Source: Eubacterium sp. (GTDB lineage: Bacteria; Bacillota; Clostridia; Lachnospirales; Lachnospiraceae). From it: a stretch of 64,000 nt of DNA. Below, in pieces: positions 8,114 to 16,122 of this stretch. Made by a program: the position numbers and the translations under genes. Location of the stretch: NCBI GenBank assembly GCA_017433825.1, contig JAFRGL010000006.1, positions 172,789-236,788 of the forward strand, in the 5' to 3' direction. The notes under the pieces were generated by a model. That model searched no databases, had not been told where the DNA came from, and was given only the letters and a program-made list of their open reading frames with translations. Within the stretch, counting starts at the first letter, position 1. Every line of letters begins with the position of its first letter.

Positions 8114-9217
8114 ATGAGCAAAATAAGCGAAATGACGAGAGATTCCTGGATAAAGAACACTTTTCCGGAATGGGGAACCTGGCTGGTGGAAGATATTGAA
8201 AATGAAACCGTAAAGCCCGGAAATACCGCCATGTGGTGGCTGGGGTGTACCGGCATCTGGTTCAAGACACCCGGGAACTGCAGCATTACCGTGGATTTGT
8301 GGTGCGGCAACGGCAAAAGAACCCATGGCGACGGGAAGATGAAGCCGGGCCATCAGATGGCAAATATGTGCGGTGCACGTGCCATGCAGCCGAACTTAAG
8401 GAATATCCCCTTTGTAATCGATCCGTTTGCTTTCCATGCTGTGGATGCAGTTCTGGCCACGCATTATCATCAGGATCATATGTCGCCGGAGTGGGCGGCC
8501 CATGTAATAAAAAGCGGTATGACCACAAATGATGCGTCAGGGAAGGAAATACCGGTCCCATTCATAGGACCCTTGAAGGCAGTTGAAACGTGGGTCAGCT
8601 GGGGCGTGCCCGAAGAACGCTGTAAAGTGGTAAAACCCGGTGATGTAATCAGGATTAAAGATGTGGAAATTGTCTGTCTCGACAGTTTTGACAGAACATG
8701 TATCGTTACGACGGACTCCACCGGCCCGGACAGGGAAGAACTGGCCGGAATCTGTCCGACAGATATGGATGAGAAGGCGGTGAACTACCTGCTGAAAACA
8801 CCGGGCGGCAATATTTATCACTCGGGTGATTCACATTTTTCCATTTATTACGCGAAACACGGGAAGGATTATGACATCGACGTTGCTTTCGGCTCCTTTG
8901 GTGAAAACCCGGTAGGCATGCAGGATAAGATGACTTCTGTGGATATACTCAGGATGGCGGAAAGCCTGCGCTGCAGGGTGGTTGTGCCGGTGCACTGGGA
9001 TGTCTGGACGAATTTCCAGGCGGACTGTGAAGAGATAAGGCTGCTGTATGACTTTAAAAAGGACAGGAATGAATATAAATTCCATCCGTTTTTCTGGCAG
9101 GTGGGCGGCAAGTACACGTATCCCGCAGATAAGGATAAAATGTATTATCATCATCCCCGGGGCTTTGATGACTGCTTTGAAAATCCGCAGAATATTCCCT
9201 ACCGTTCCTGTCTGTAA
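8114..9217 (+). CDS. ulaG: UlaG-like L-ascorbate-6-phosphate lactonase (metallo-beta-lactamase fold)
   Basis: A 367-residue metallo-hydrolase. The N terminus ([51 protein letters not shown]-like [16 protein letters not shown]) follows Escherichia coli UlaG closely, and the metal site HYHQDH is at residues 117-122 with further His in YHSGDSHFS and VVPVHWD. UlaG opens the lactone ring of ascorbate 6-phosphate. No PTS ascorbate permease, UlaD, UlaE or UlaF is present in the window; instead a FGGY kinase is directly coupled upstream, which may supply the phosphorylated substrate. AAGGAGG at 8093-8099 is the ribosome site. A strong palindromic terminator follows the stop. Confidence 0.88.
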   Translation: MSKISEMTRDSWIKNTFPEWGTWLVEDIENETVKPGNTAMWWLGCTGIWFKTPGNCSITVDLWCGNGKRTHGDGKMKPGHQMANMCGARAMQPNLRNIPFVIDPFAFHAVDAVLATHYHQDHMSPEWAAHVIKSGMTTNDASGKEIPVPFIGPLKAVETWVSWGVPEERCKVVKPGDVIRIKDVEIVCLDSFDRTCIVTTDSTGPDREELAGICPTDMDEKAVNYLLKTPGGNIYHSGDSHFSIYYAKHGKDYDIDVAFGSFGENPVGMQDKMTSVDILRMAESLRCRVVVPVHWDVWTNFQADCEEIRLLYDFKKDRNEYKFHPFFWQVGGKYTYPADKDKMYYHHPRGFDDCFENPQNIPYRSCL

Positions 9218-9257
9218 AAAAAACGTACGGTTACGAACTGTAACCGTACGTTTTTTT
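9217..9257. terminator. Bidirectional intrinsic terminator
   Basis: A perfect 12-base stem, ACGTACGGTTAC (9223-9234) with GTAACCGTACGT (9240-9251), loop GAACT, flanked by A and T runs on both sides. It separates the convergent lactonase operon and the Pr6Pr-like gene. Confidence 0.93.
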
Positions 9258-9903
9258 AATTTCTGAAAGACAGTTTCCTGTTAATTCCCCAGAGAAGCCA
9301 GGCGAAAAGCCAGGTGACGACGATGAAGATGCCGAAGATGGCAAATCCTATCGGATACCCCCAGTTTACAAAACCGTACCAGTCATTGCTGTAAGGCCAT
9401 TCGCCAATACCGTTGATGAACAGGTTCAGGGCATAGCATACGCCGTAGACAACCGTGGGCAGGGCGGCAAGAAGGGTGAACCGGAAAGGGGCTTTCCCGC
9501 TGCCGGGGAAGGGAAGCAGGAAGAAGTCCACAAGGGCCAGAAGCGGTACGACAAGGTGGAACAGGAAATTCGAACCCATATACATAAACCGCAGACCGTA
9601 CAGGGGACCGAAAAACAGCAGAACCACCAGAAACGTAAGGCCAGTGGCGGCTGCAGTCATCAGTTTTCCCGCAAACAGGGGTTTGGTAAGCTTTCCCGAA
9701 CGAAGAATCCGGATACAGGTAAGAAGACCGGTGAGACCGCAGAATACATTGGAAAGAGTGGTATAATACCGCAGGCTCAGCCATCCGCCGGACAAAAGGA
9801 TACCGCTCTGACCCCTCCGTGTAAAGATGATTACCATGCCTGCAATGACCAGGACGGTAATAATCAGATTCAAAACAAACGTCAGACGAAGATTCTTTTT
9901 CAT
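9256..9903 (-). CDS. Pr6Pr-like six-helix membrane protein
   Basis: A 215-residue integral membrane protein with six to seven hydrophobic segments. Features are LRYYTTLSNVFCGLTGLL (a tight Tyr/Thr/Ser-Asn block), GSNFLFHLVVPLLALVDFFLLP and FVNWGYPIGFAIFGIFIVV. The conserved Asn and His inside membrane segments are characteristic of the Pr6Pr/FAR-17a-AIG1-like group. AIG1 relatives in animals are serine/threonine hydrolases, but bacterial members have no settled function. The ATG at 9903 is used; a TTG further upstream at 9945 extends it by 14 charged residues and lacks a better ribosome site. The gene is monocistronic and ends at the shared terminator. Confidence 0.75.
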   Translation of the reverse strand: MKKNLRLTFVLNLIITVLVIAGMVIIFTRRGQSGILLSGGWLSLRYYTTLSNVFCGLTGLLTCIRILRSGKLTKPLFAGKLMTAAATGLTFLVVLLFFGPLYGLRFMYMGSNFLFHLVVPLLALVDFFLLPFPGSGKAPFRFTLLAALPTVVYGVCYALNLFINGIGEWPYSNDWYGFVNWGYPIGFAIFGIFIVVTWLFAWLLWGINRKLSFRN

Positions 9904-10026
9904 ATCTTTCGCAATCCTTTTTTTTTTAGTTCTTTCTGTGCACAAATATACAAAGCCTGAATCATCATTTCTTTGTTATATTTAACCAAAATATAAATTT
10001 GAATTGTAAATTAATGCAAAGATGCG

Positions 10027-10055
10027 TTGTGCTATTCTTTTTGTGGTGATAAAAT
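10027..10055 (+). promoter_or_regulatory. Putative extended -10 promoter for UROD-like gene
   Basis: TTGTGC (10027-10032), 17-base spacer, TAAAAT (10050-10055) with TG at 10047-10048. The leader before the ATG at 10103 is about 40 bases and contains AAAGGAG. Confidence 0.5.
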
Positions 10056-10102
10056 ACATGCAGCAGGAATATTTTATCTTTCAGAAGTAAAGGAGAAGAA
10101 CA

Positions 10103-11095
10103 ATGTACAAGCTGAGTGAGAAGGAAAACCTGATGCGTATTCTGGACGGTCAGGAACCTGAATTTCTGCCCAAGTATGATTTCTGGGGCTGGGGCTGCGG
10201 CCTTCCGATGCAGACCGGCAAAAAGAGCCCAGACGGATACATGCTGGATGAGTTCGGCGTGGAACTGACAACTACGGAAGCTTCCATGGGCGGCTTCATG
10301 CCTGTACCGGGAAGAATTTTCCTGGATGACATTACAAAATGGCGCGACGTGGTAAAGGCACCGGATGTATCCGAGATGGATTTTGAACGTCTGGCAGCGG
10401 AGGCCCTGAAGGATAAGGACTGGGAGCATAACCCGGTTATCCTTCATAATGGCGGATACTTCATGACCCTGATGAACATGATGGGCTTTGCGGACGGCCT
10501 GATGGCCATGATAGAAGAGCCGGAAGAAGTCTACGCCCTGTTCGAATACCTGAATGAATACTATATGGAAAAGGAAAAAGGACTGCTGAAGTATTTCCAC
10601 GGCGATGTATATGAACTGGCGGATGATACGGCAGCCAATGACTTCCCCTTCATTTCCAGGGATGTTTACCGGGAACTGGTAATGCCCTTCGCGAAGAAGG
10701 AAGCGGATCTGGCCAGGGACGCAGGCCTGAAGATAGGCATGCATGACTGCGGCAAGGCCGGCTGCTTCATTGATGACTGGCTTGAGATGGGCGTATGTAT
10801 CTGGGAGCCCGCGCAGACCAGCAACGACATTCTGGGCATCAAGGAGAAATACCAGGGTAAGCTGACCATAGCCGGCGGCTGGGACAACCAGGGACCGATT
10901 TCCTACCCGGATACCCCGGACGAGGAGCTGGAGCAGGGCCTGAAGGATTATATTGATGCTATGGCTCCGAACGGCGGGTTCTGCTATATGGCAGTAGTAG
11001 TCGGTTCTGCAGGAGAGGAAACCTTTGACCGTAAGATGAAACTCGTTGACCGTGTCTATCAGGAATACGGCAGGGACTGGTATTCAAGACACTGA
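10103..11095 (+). CDS. Uroporphyrinogen decarboxylase-like (MtaA/CmuA-type) methyltransferase
   Basis: A 330-residue UROD-fold protein. The core block GLKIGMHDCGK (His214, Cys216) followed by WEPAQTSNDILGIKEKYQGKLTIAGGWDNQG is the arrangement found in zinc-dependent corrinoid:CoM-type methyltransferases and their relatives in acetogenic and gut Clostridia, not that of heme-pathway HemE. A later Cys in GGFCYMAV may complete the zinc site. Such proteins move methyl groups from methoxylated or methylated compounds to corrinoid proteins. No corrinoid protein or reactivator is next to it. It has its own promoter and terminator. The substrate is unknown. Confidence 0.82.
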   Translation: MYKLSEKENLMRILDGQEPEFLPKYDFWGWGCGLPMQTGKKSPDGYMLDEFGVELTTTEASMGGFMPVPGRIFLDDITKWRDVVKAPDVSEMDFERLAAEALKDKDWEHNPVILHNGGYFMTLMNMMGFADGLMAMIEEPEEVYALFEYLNEYYMEKEKGLLKYFHGDVYELADDTAANDFPFISRDVYRELVMPFAKKEADLARDAGLKIGMHDCGKAGCFIDDWLEMGVCIWEPAQTSNDILGIKEKYQGKLTIAGGWDNQGPISYPDTPDEELEQGLKDYIDAMAPNGGFCYMAVVVGSAGEETFDRKMKLVDRVYQEYGRDWYSRH

Positions 11096-11114
11096 TTTAT
11101 CGTCAAAACCACTT

Positions 11115-11142
11115 AAAGGCGGCAGAATATGCCGCCTTTTTT
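11115..11142 (+). terminator. Intrinsic terminator after UROD-like gene
   Basis: Stem AAAGGCGGCA (11115-11124) with TGCCGCCTTT (11130-11139), loop GAATA, then T run. Confidence 0.9.
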
Positions 11143-11172
11143 AATATTAATCAGAAAAAATGAATAAATGAA

Positions 11173-11201
11173 TTGACAAAGGCAGAAGAATTCAGTATAA
11201 C
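11173..11201 (+). promoter_or_regulatory. Promoter of methyltransferase-aminotransferase-ddl-murF run
   Basis: Consensus TTGACA (11173-11178), 17-base spacer, TATAAC (11196-11201). Start of transcription near 11208 excludes the TTG at 11173 as a translation start. Confidence 0.8.
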
Positions 11202-11316
11202 AGTTTCTAATAGGTTGCAGTCGGGCGAAAATGACGGAAAAGGAATGAAATCCTTCAAAAATGACAGAAAAGACAGCCTGCTGCATGAGAATGAGGACAA
11301 AGGACGGACGAACCAC

Positions 11317-12177
11317 ATGCTGCTTGCAGACGGCTGGAAAGACTATGAGGTCATCGATACCTCTGACGGCGAAAAACTGGAACGCTGGGGAAAATACATC
11401 CTCGTAAGGCCCGATCCCCAGGTTATCTGGAAAACAGAACGGACACATCCTTTATGGAAAAAACCGAATGCCGTTTACCACAGAAGCTCAAAAGGCGGGG
11501 GAGAGTGGGAGTTTATCAGCCTTCCGGATGAATGGCGTATACATTACCGCAGCCTGACGTTCCTTTTAAAGCCTTTCAGTTTCAAGCATACCGGACTGTT
11601 CCCGGAACAGGCAGTCAACTGGGACTGGATGGCGGAAAAGGTAAGGTCCGCAGGACGTCCGGTTAAAGCGCTGAATCTGTTTGCCTATACCGGCGGCGCT
11701 ACGCTGGCCCTTGCTTCCGCAGGCGCTTCGGTTACGCATGTGGATGCCTCAAAGGGCATGGTTTCCTGGGCAAAGGAAAATGCAGCTGCCAGCGGGCTTT
11801 CCGATAAACCCATCCGCTGGCTTGTGGATGACTGCAAAAAGTTTGTGGAACGGGAAATCCGCCGGGGCAGCACCTACGATGCCATTGTGCTGGACCCGCC
11901 TTCCTATGGCAGGGGTCCGAAGGGGGAAATCTGGAAGATGGAAGATTCCATATATGATTTCCTGCTGCATATCCGGCAGATTGTGTCTGATAATCCGCTT
12001 TTTATTGTCATAAACTCCTATACCACCGGTCTGGCGCCTGCGGTACTGACGTATCTGTTTTCCGCCGCCTTCGGTGACCTGAAAGGGAAGACGGTTTCTG
12101 AAGAAATCGGACTGCCCGTTACTTCGAATAAACTCGTGCTTCCCTGCGGCGCCTGCGGCAGATGGATGCCTGATTAA
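11317..12177 (+). CDS. Class I SAM-dependent methyltransferase, RlmI/RlmK-like without PUA domain
   Basis: A 286-residue methyltransferase. SAM motif I is LNLFAYTGGATLALASAGA (about 110-128), the acidic loop is HVDASKGMVSWAKEN, and the catalytic block is VLDPPSYGRGPKGEIW, the Asp-Pro-Pro-Ser/Tyr motif of N- or C5-methylases acting on rRNA such as RlmI and RlmKL. The N-terminal PUA domain of RlmI is absent; a small beta domain takes its place. ATG 11317 is chosen because AAAGGA lies 11 bases upstream and the residues after it fit where the domain should begin; ATG 11245 is an alternative. The actual RNA target is unknown. Confidence 0.82.
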   Translation: MLLADGWKDYEVIDTSDGEKLERWGKYILVRPDPQVIWKTERTHPLWKKPNAVYHRSSKGGGEWEFISLPDEWRIHYRSLTFLLKPFSFKHTGLFPEQAVNWDWMAEKVRSAGRPVKALNLFAYTGGATLALASAGASVTHVDASKGMVSWAKENAAASGLSDKPIRWLVDDCKKFVEREIRRGSTYDAIVLDPPSYGRGPKGEIWKMEDSIYDFLLHIRQIVSDNPLFIVINSYTTGLAPAVLTYLFSAAFGDLKGKTVSEEIGLPVTSNKLVLPCGACGRWMPD

Positions 12178-12209
12178 GAAATACAATCCGTGAAAGAAGG
12201 AAAAGAACT

Positions 12210-13499
12210 ATGGTACCCTACAAAAACCTCTCAAACCCGGAACTGGAAAGCCTGAAATTCAAGCTTCAGCAGGAATATGACTGGATCAAGGCCAGCGGGC
12301 TGTCCCTGGATATGTCCAGAGGCAAACCCTCCAAGGCCCAGCTGGACCTTTCAGACGGCCTGCTGAATTCCCTGAAATCCAACGCGGACTGTATTGATGA
12401 GAATCATCTGGACTGCCGCAATTACGGCGAAATGGAAGGCACACCGGAAGCCAGGAGGCTGATGGCGGCCATGATGGGCGTGAACCCGGACCACGTTATC
12501 GTCCTGGGCAACGCCAGCCTGAACATTATGTTTGACAATATCTCCCGGGCGTTTACCCACGGCATCTGCGGCAACGCTCCCTGGGGCTTGAATTCGAAAA
12601 TCCGTTTCTTATGCCCGGTGCCCGGCTACGACCGGCATTTTGCCATGACCGAGTACTTCGGCATAGAAATGATCAATATCCCGATGCACGAAACCGGTCC
12701 GGATATGGACATGGTGGAAGAGTATGTCAACAATGATTCCACCATAAAGGGAATGTGGTGCGTACCGAAATATTCCAACCCGCAAGGTATTACCTATTCC
12801 ATGGAAACGGTGGACCGTATTGCGTCCCTGAAACCCGCGGCTCCGGATTTCCGGCTTTTCTGGGACAATGCTTATGTGATTCACAGCCTGTACGAGCCGG
12901 ACGAGCGGGATTTCCTGCCGGAAATCTTCGCGGAATGCGCGAAATACGGCAACGAAGACATGGTATATGAATTCTGCTCGACCTCCAAGGTCAGCTACGC
13001 AGGCGCTGGTATTTCCGCGATTGCGGCTTCCCCGAGGAACCTGGCGGATATCAAAAACCATATGAAATACCAGACCATCAGCCATGATAAAATCAACCAG
13101 CTGCGGCATGTAAAATTCTTTAAGGATTTCGAAGGAATGAAGGAACACATGAAGGAACACGCAAGGATCCTCCGTCCGAAATTCCAGCTGGTGGATGAAG
13201 TGCTGACCAGGGAACTGGGCGGCCTGGAAATCGGGTCCTGGATTAACCCGAGGGGCGGCTATTTCATTTCCTTTGAAGCAAATGAAGGCTGTGCGAAGGA
13301 AATCGTCCGCCTTGCCCATGAAGCGGGCCTGGTGCTGACTCCCGCCGGATCAGCCTTCCCGTATCATGACGATCCGCTGGACACCAATATCCGTATTGCG
13401 CCCAGCCTTCCGGAGCTGGATGAACTTGACAGGGCTCTGGAAGTATTTACTACTTGCGTAAAGCTGGTAAGTGTTGATAAAATACTTTCTGAAAGATAA
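12210..13499 (+). CDS. PLP-dependent aminotransferase, class Ic (aspartate aminotransferase-like)
   Basis: A 429-residue fold-type I aminotransferase. SGLSLDMSRGKPSKAQLDLS at residues 30-49, YGEMEGTPEARRLMA (about 72-86), FWDNAYVIHSL and the PLP-lysine block CSTSKVSYAGAGISAIA (about 255-271) fit the Ic subgroup described in actinobacteria and Firmicutes. The likely reaction is transfer between aspartate or another amino acid and 2-oxoglutarate; specificity is not readable. AAGGAAAAG precedes the ATG. It follows the methyltransferase by 32 bases and precedes ddl by 39 bases (with a small GCCCG/CGGGC hairpin in the gap), so it is probably in the same transcript as the cell wall genes. Confidence 0.88.
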   Translation: MVPYKNLSNPELESLKFKLQQEYDWIKASGLSLDMSRGKPSKAQLDLSDGLLNSLKSNADCIDENHLDCRNYGEMEGTPEARRLMAAMMGVNPDHVIVLGNASLNIMFDNISRAFTHGICGNAPWGLNSKIRFLCPVPGYDRHFAMTEYFGIEMINIPMHETGPDMDMVEEYVNNDSTIKGMWCVPKYSNPQGITYSMETVDRIASLKPAAPDFRLFWDNAYVIHSLYEPDERDFLPEIFAECAKYGNEDMVYEFCSTSKVSYAGAGISAIAASPRNLADIKNHMKYQTISHDKINQLRHVKFFKDFEGMKEHMKEHARILRPKFQLVDEVLTRELGGLEIGSWINPRGGYFISFEANEGCAKEIVRLAHEAGLVLTPAGSAFPYHDDPLDTNIRIAPSLPELDELDRALEVFTTCVKLVSVDKILSER

Positions 13500-13538
13500 A
13501 ACCTTTAAGCCCGTTTATCCGGGCGGAAAGAAGTAAGT

Positions 13539-14555
13539 ATGAAAGTTATCGTATTAGCTGCGGGTACCAGTACCGAAAGAGATGTTTCCATTGTTTCCGG
13601 AACCGAAGTCGCCAAGGCGCTTAAGGCCAGGGGCCATGAGGTGTTCCTTCTGGACGTATTCTTCGGCTGCAGTGACGAAGAGGCTGCCGAAGCTTTTGTA
13701 AAGCCGCAGGATATTGAAGCTGCCGCCGCGGTCATGCGGGCGGACAGCGCGGTAGTAGATGTGGAAAAACTGAAAAGAAAGGCATTCTTCGGCCCGAATG
13801 TGATTAACCTGTGCAGTAAAGCTGACAAGGTATTTATGGCGCTGCACGGCTCCAACGGTGAAGACGGAAGGGTGCAGGCTGCCTTTGATCTGTACGGCAT
13901 TTCCTACACCGGAACCGGTTATTTAAGCAGCGCACTGGCCATGGACAAGAACATGACCAAAAAGCTGTTCCGTTTAAACGGCGTTTCCACTCCAAAGGGC
14001 GGCACGCTTTACAAAAACAGCCCTGACAAATCCCTGAAATATCTCCAGCTGCATCTGCCTGTTATCGTAAAGCCATGCTGCGGCGGTTCTTCCGTAGGTA
14101 CCAACATTGCCTATACGGACGAAGAGTACCAGGAAGCCCTGGATGCCGCATTCTACTATGAAGATACGGTTATCGTTGAAAGATATATCGTAGGCAGGGA
14201 GTTTTCCGTTGCAGTTGTTGACGGCAGGGCCTACCCGGTCATTGAAATTGCGCCGAAGGAAGGCTTCTACGATTACGAGAACAAATACAAAGCCGGTGCA
14301 ACGGTTGAAACCTGTCCGGCTGAACTGTCTGTGGAAAAAACCGCTGCAATGCAGCGTATGGCTGAAAACGGTGCGGAAGCGTTAGGCATTACCGGCTACT
14401 GCCGTCTGGATTTCATGATGGACGAAAGAGGCGAGATTTACTGTCTGGAAGCAAATACGCTTCCCGGCATGACGCCCACCAGCCTTCTGCCTCAGGAGGC
14501 CGCGGCCATGGGTATTGATTTCGGCATGCTCTGCGAAAAGCTTCTGAACATCTGA
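13539..14555 (+). CDS. ddl: D-alanine--D-alanine ligase
   Basis: A 338-residue ATP-grasp ligase that makes D-Ala-D-Ala for peptidoglycan in the cytosol. Visible marks are the N-terminal VIVLAAGTSTERDVSIVSG, MALHGSNGEDGRVQAAFDLYGISYTGTG (about 101-128), MDKNMTKKLF, VKPCCGGSSVGTN (about 176-188), and the Mg-binding end LDFMMDERGEIYCLEANTLPGMTPTS. The metal triad Asn is present, with LEANTLPG in place of the more common EVNTLPG. Length is normal. GGAAAG precedes the ATG. Next to murF, which uses its product. Confidence 0.94.
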   Translation: MKVIVLAAGTSTERDVSIVSGTEVAKALKARGHEVFLLDVFFGCSDEEAAEAFVKPQDIEAAAAVMRADSAVVDVEKLKRKAFFGPNVINLCSKADKVFMALHGSNGEDGRVQAAFDLYGISYTGTGYLSSALAMDKNMTKKLFRLNGVSTPKGGTLYKNSPDKSLKYLQLHLPVIVKPCCGGSSVGTNIAYTDEEYQEALDAAFYYEDTVIVERYIVGREFSVAVVDGRAYPVIEIAPKEGFYDYENKYKAGATVETCPAELSVEKTAAMQRMAENGAEALGITGYCRLDFMMDERGEIYCLEANTLPGMTPTSLLPQEAAAMGIDFGMLCEKLLNI

Positions 14556-14628
14556 TGTCTTTATGGACTGCATTTCCGGGACATAAAACGGATTTGATAC
14601 TTTACGACAAACGGAAAGGATTTAAACC

Positions 14629-16002
14629 TTGTTTCCTCTTACATTAAAGGAAATTGCCGGTATCACGGGCGGAACGCTGCGTGCGCCCGGCAGTTCTTCG
14701 GACAATATCATAACGGATATTACCACAGACAGCCGCACCGCAAAAAGCGGCTGTCTGTTTGCCGCCATTAAAGGCGAACAGACCGACGGTCACAGATATA
14801 TGGAAAAAGCGTTTGAAGCAGGCGCTTCCGCAATGCTGTGTGAAAAGCTTCCGGAAAGGGAAGATATTCCTGCAGTCCTGGTGCCGTCCACACTTGCAGC
14901 CCTGCAGAAAATTGCAGCGCACATCCGTAAGCTTTCAGGTATCCCCGTCGTGGGCATTGCCGGAAGCGTGGGCAAGACCAGCACCAAGGAAATGACAGCC
15001 GCCGTACTGGCCCGGAAGTTCCGCCTTCTGAAAACGGAAGGCAATTTCAACAATGATCTTGGCGTGCCCCTCACACTGTTCCGGCTGGAAAAGGAACATG
15101 AGCTTGCGGTTATCGAAATGGGCATCAGCGATTTCGGGGAAATGCATGTTCTGGCGGATATCGCAAGACCGGATGTCTGCATTATGACCAACATCGGTGA
15201 CTGCCACCTTGAATTCCTGCATGACAGGGACGGTGTATGGAAAGCCAAATCCGAAATGTTCGATTTTCTGGATGAAAAGGGCGTTATCATACTGAACGGG
15301 GATGATGCCCATCTGGGAAGGGCTTTGGATATACACGGAATCAAACCTGTTTTTTACGGCCTGTCCGACCGCTTCGACGTTTATGCGGATGACATAGAGC
15401 CCGTAGCCGGCCGGGGGAGCTGGTGCACCATTCACACAAAAGGAGAATCCGAACGCGTCTTCGTGCCGTCTCCGGGTGAGCATATGGTATACAATGCCCT
15501 GGCAGGCGCAGCCGCGGGCCTGTCCTTCGGGATGACCCTGCCGCAGATCTGCGAAGGCATCGCTTCCTACGAAACGATTACCGGCAGGTTCAATATCATA
15601 GATACCGGATCCCTTACGATTATTGACGACTGCTATAATGCCAACCCCATGTCCATGAAGGCAGGCCTTTCGGCTCTTTCAGAATACGAAGGGCGGAAGG
15701 TTGCGGTTGTCGGCGACATGGCAGAGCTCGGACCGACGGCTGAAGAGCTGCACAGGCAGGTGGGAGAACATGCGGCTTCTCTTCCTTTATCCCTGCTGGT
15801 ATGCATCGGCCCTCTTTCGCAGAATATTGCAGAAGGCGCAAAAGGAGGAGATTTTACAGTCCTGCATTTTCCGGATAAGGAGAATTTTATTACAGAAATG
15901 CCGGGTTTGCTTCAAAAGGATGATACCGTCCTGGTTAAAGCATCCCATTCCATGGAATTTCCCGCTATTGTGGAAAAACTTGTTAGCACTCAGCTTGCCT
16001 GA
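14629..16002 (+). CDS. murF: UDP-MurNAc-tripeptide--D-Ala-D-Ala ligase
   Basis: A 457-residue Mur ligase that attaches D-Ala-D-Ala to UDP-MurNAc-tripeptide. It has the N-terminal substrate domain (ITTDSRTAKSGCLFAAIKGEQTDGH, about 31-55), the P-loop GIAGSVGKTSTKEM (about 108-121), TEGNFNNDLGVPLTL, AVIEMGIS and the late DDCYNANPMSM of MurF. It starts with TTG; GGAAAGGA at 14613-14620 lies 8 bases ahead and no nearer ATG fits. The stop codon lies inside the CIRCE palindrome at 15983-16009, so operon end and heat-shock operator share bases. Confidence 0.93.
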   Translation: MFPLTLKEIAGITGGTLRAPGSSSDNIITDITTDSRTAKSGCLFAAIKGEQTDGHRYMEKAFEAGASAMLCEKLPEREDIPAVLVPSTLAALQKIAAHIRKLSGIPVVGIAGSVGKTSTKEMTAAVLARKFRLLKTEGNFNNDLGVPLTLFRLEKEHELAVIEMGISDFGEMHVLADIARPDVCIMTNIGDCHLEFLHDRDGVWKAKSEMFDFLDEKGVIILNGDDAHLGRALDIHGIKPVFYGLSDRFDVYADDIEPVAGRGSWCTIHTKGESERVFVPSPGEHMVYNALAGAAAGLSFGMTLPQICEGIASYETITGRFNIIDTGSLTIIDDCYNANPMSMKAGLSALSEYEGRKVAVVGDMAELGPTAEELHRQVGEHAASLPLSLLVCIGPLSQNIAEGAKGGDFTVLHFPDKENFITEMPGLLQKDDTVLVKASHSMEFPAIVEKLVSTQLA

Positions 16003-16009
16003 GTGCTAA
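15983..16009 (+). promoter_or_regulatory. CIRCE operator (HrcA binding site), also a probable murF terminator
   Basis: Perfect match to the CIRCE inverted repeat: TTAGCACTC (15983-15991), 9-base spacer, GAGTGCTAA (16001-16009). It sits 7 bases upstream of the htpG -35 element. The two outer bases of the spacer on each side also pair, making an 11-base RNA stem with loop CTTGC, and the repeat is followed at once by six T. It therefore also has the form of an intrinsic terminator for murF, whose TGA stop (16000-16002) is inside it. Confidence 0.93.
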
Positions 16010-16016
16010 TTTTTTC

Positions 16017-16045
16017 TTGACATTTCCGTTTCATGATACTAAGAT
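16017..16045 (+). promoter_or_regulatory. htpG promoter
   Basis: TTGACA (16017-16022), 17-base spacer, TAAGAT (16040-16045), directly downstream of the CIRCE element. Predicted leader to the ATG at 16123 is about 70 bases. Confidence 0.78.
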
Positions 16046-16122
16046 AGGAAGATGAAAGAAGCGAAGGCTGTATATAACGCAGCCGTCGAAAAGAATAGTT
16101 TATTTTCAGGAGCGTGATTATC

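Noticed and set aside
11173-11316. Longer start for the methyltransferase from TTG 11173 or ATG 11245
   Set aside because: TTG 11173 is the -35 hexamer of a consensus promoter. ATG 11245 has its purine tract too close, and the domain appears to begin after 11317.
15983-16016. A plain intrinsic terminator only
   Set aside because: The exact 9-9-9 HrcA repeat right before the htpG promoter makes an operator the main reading; terminator use is kept as a second role.
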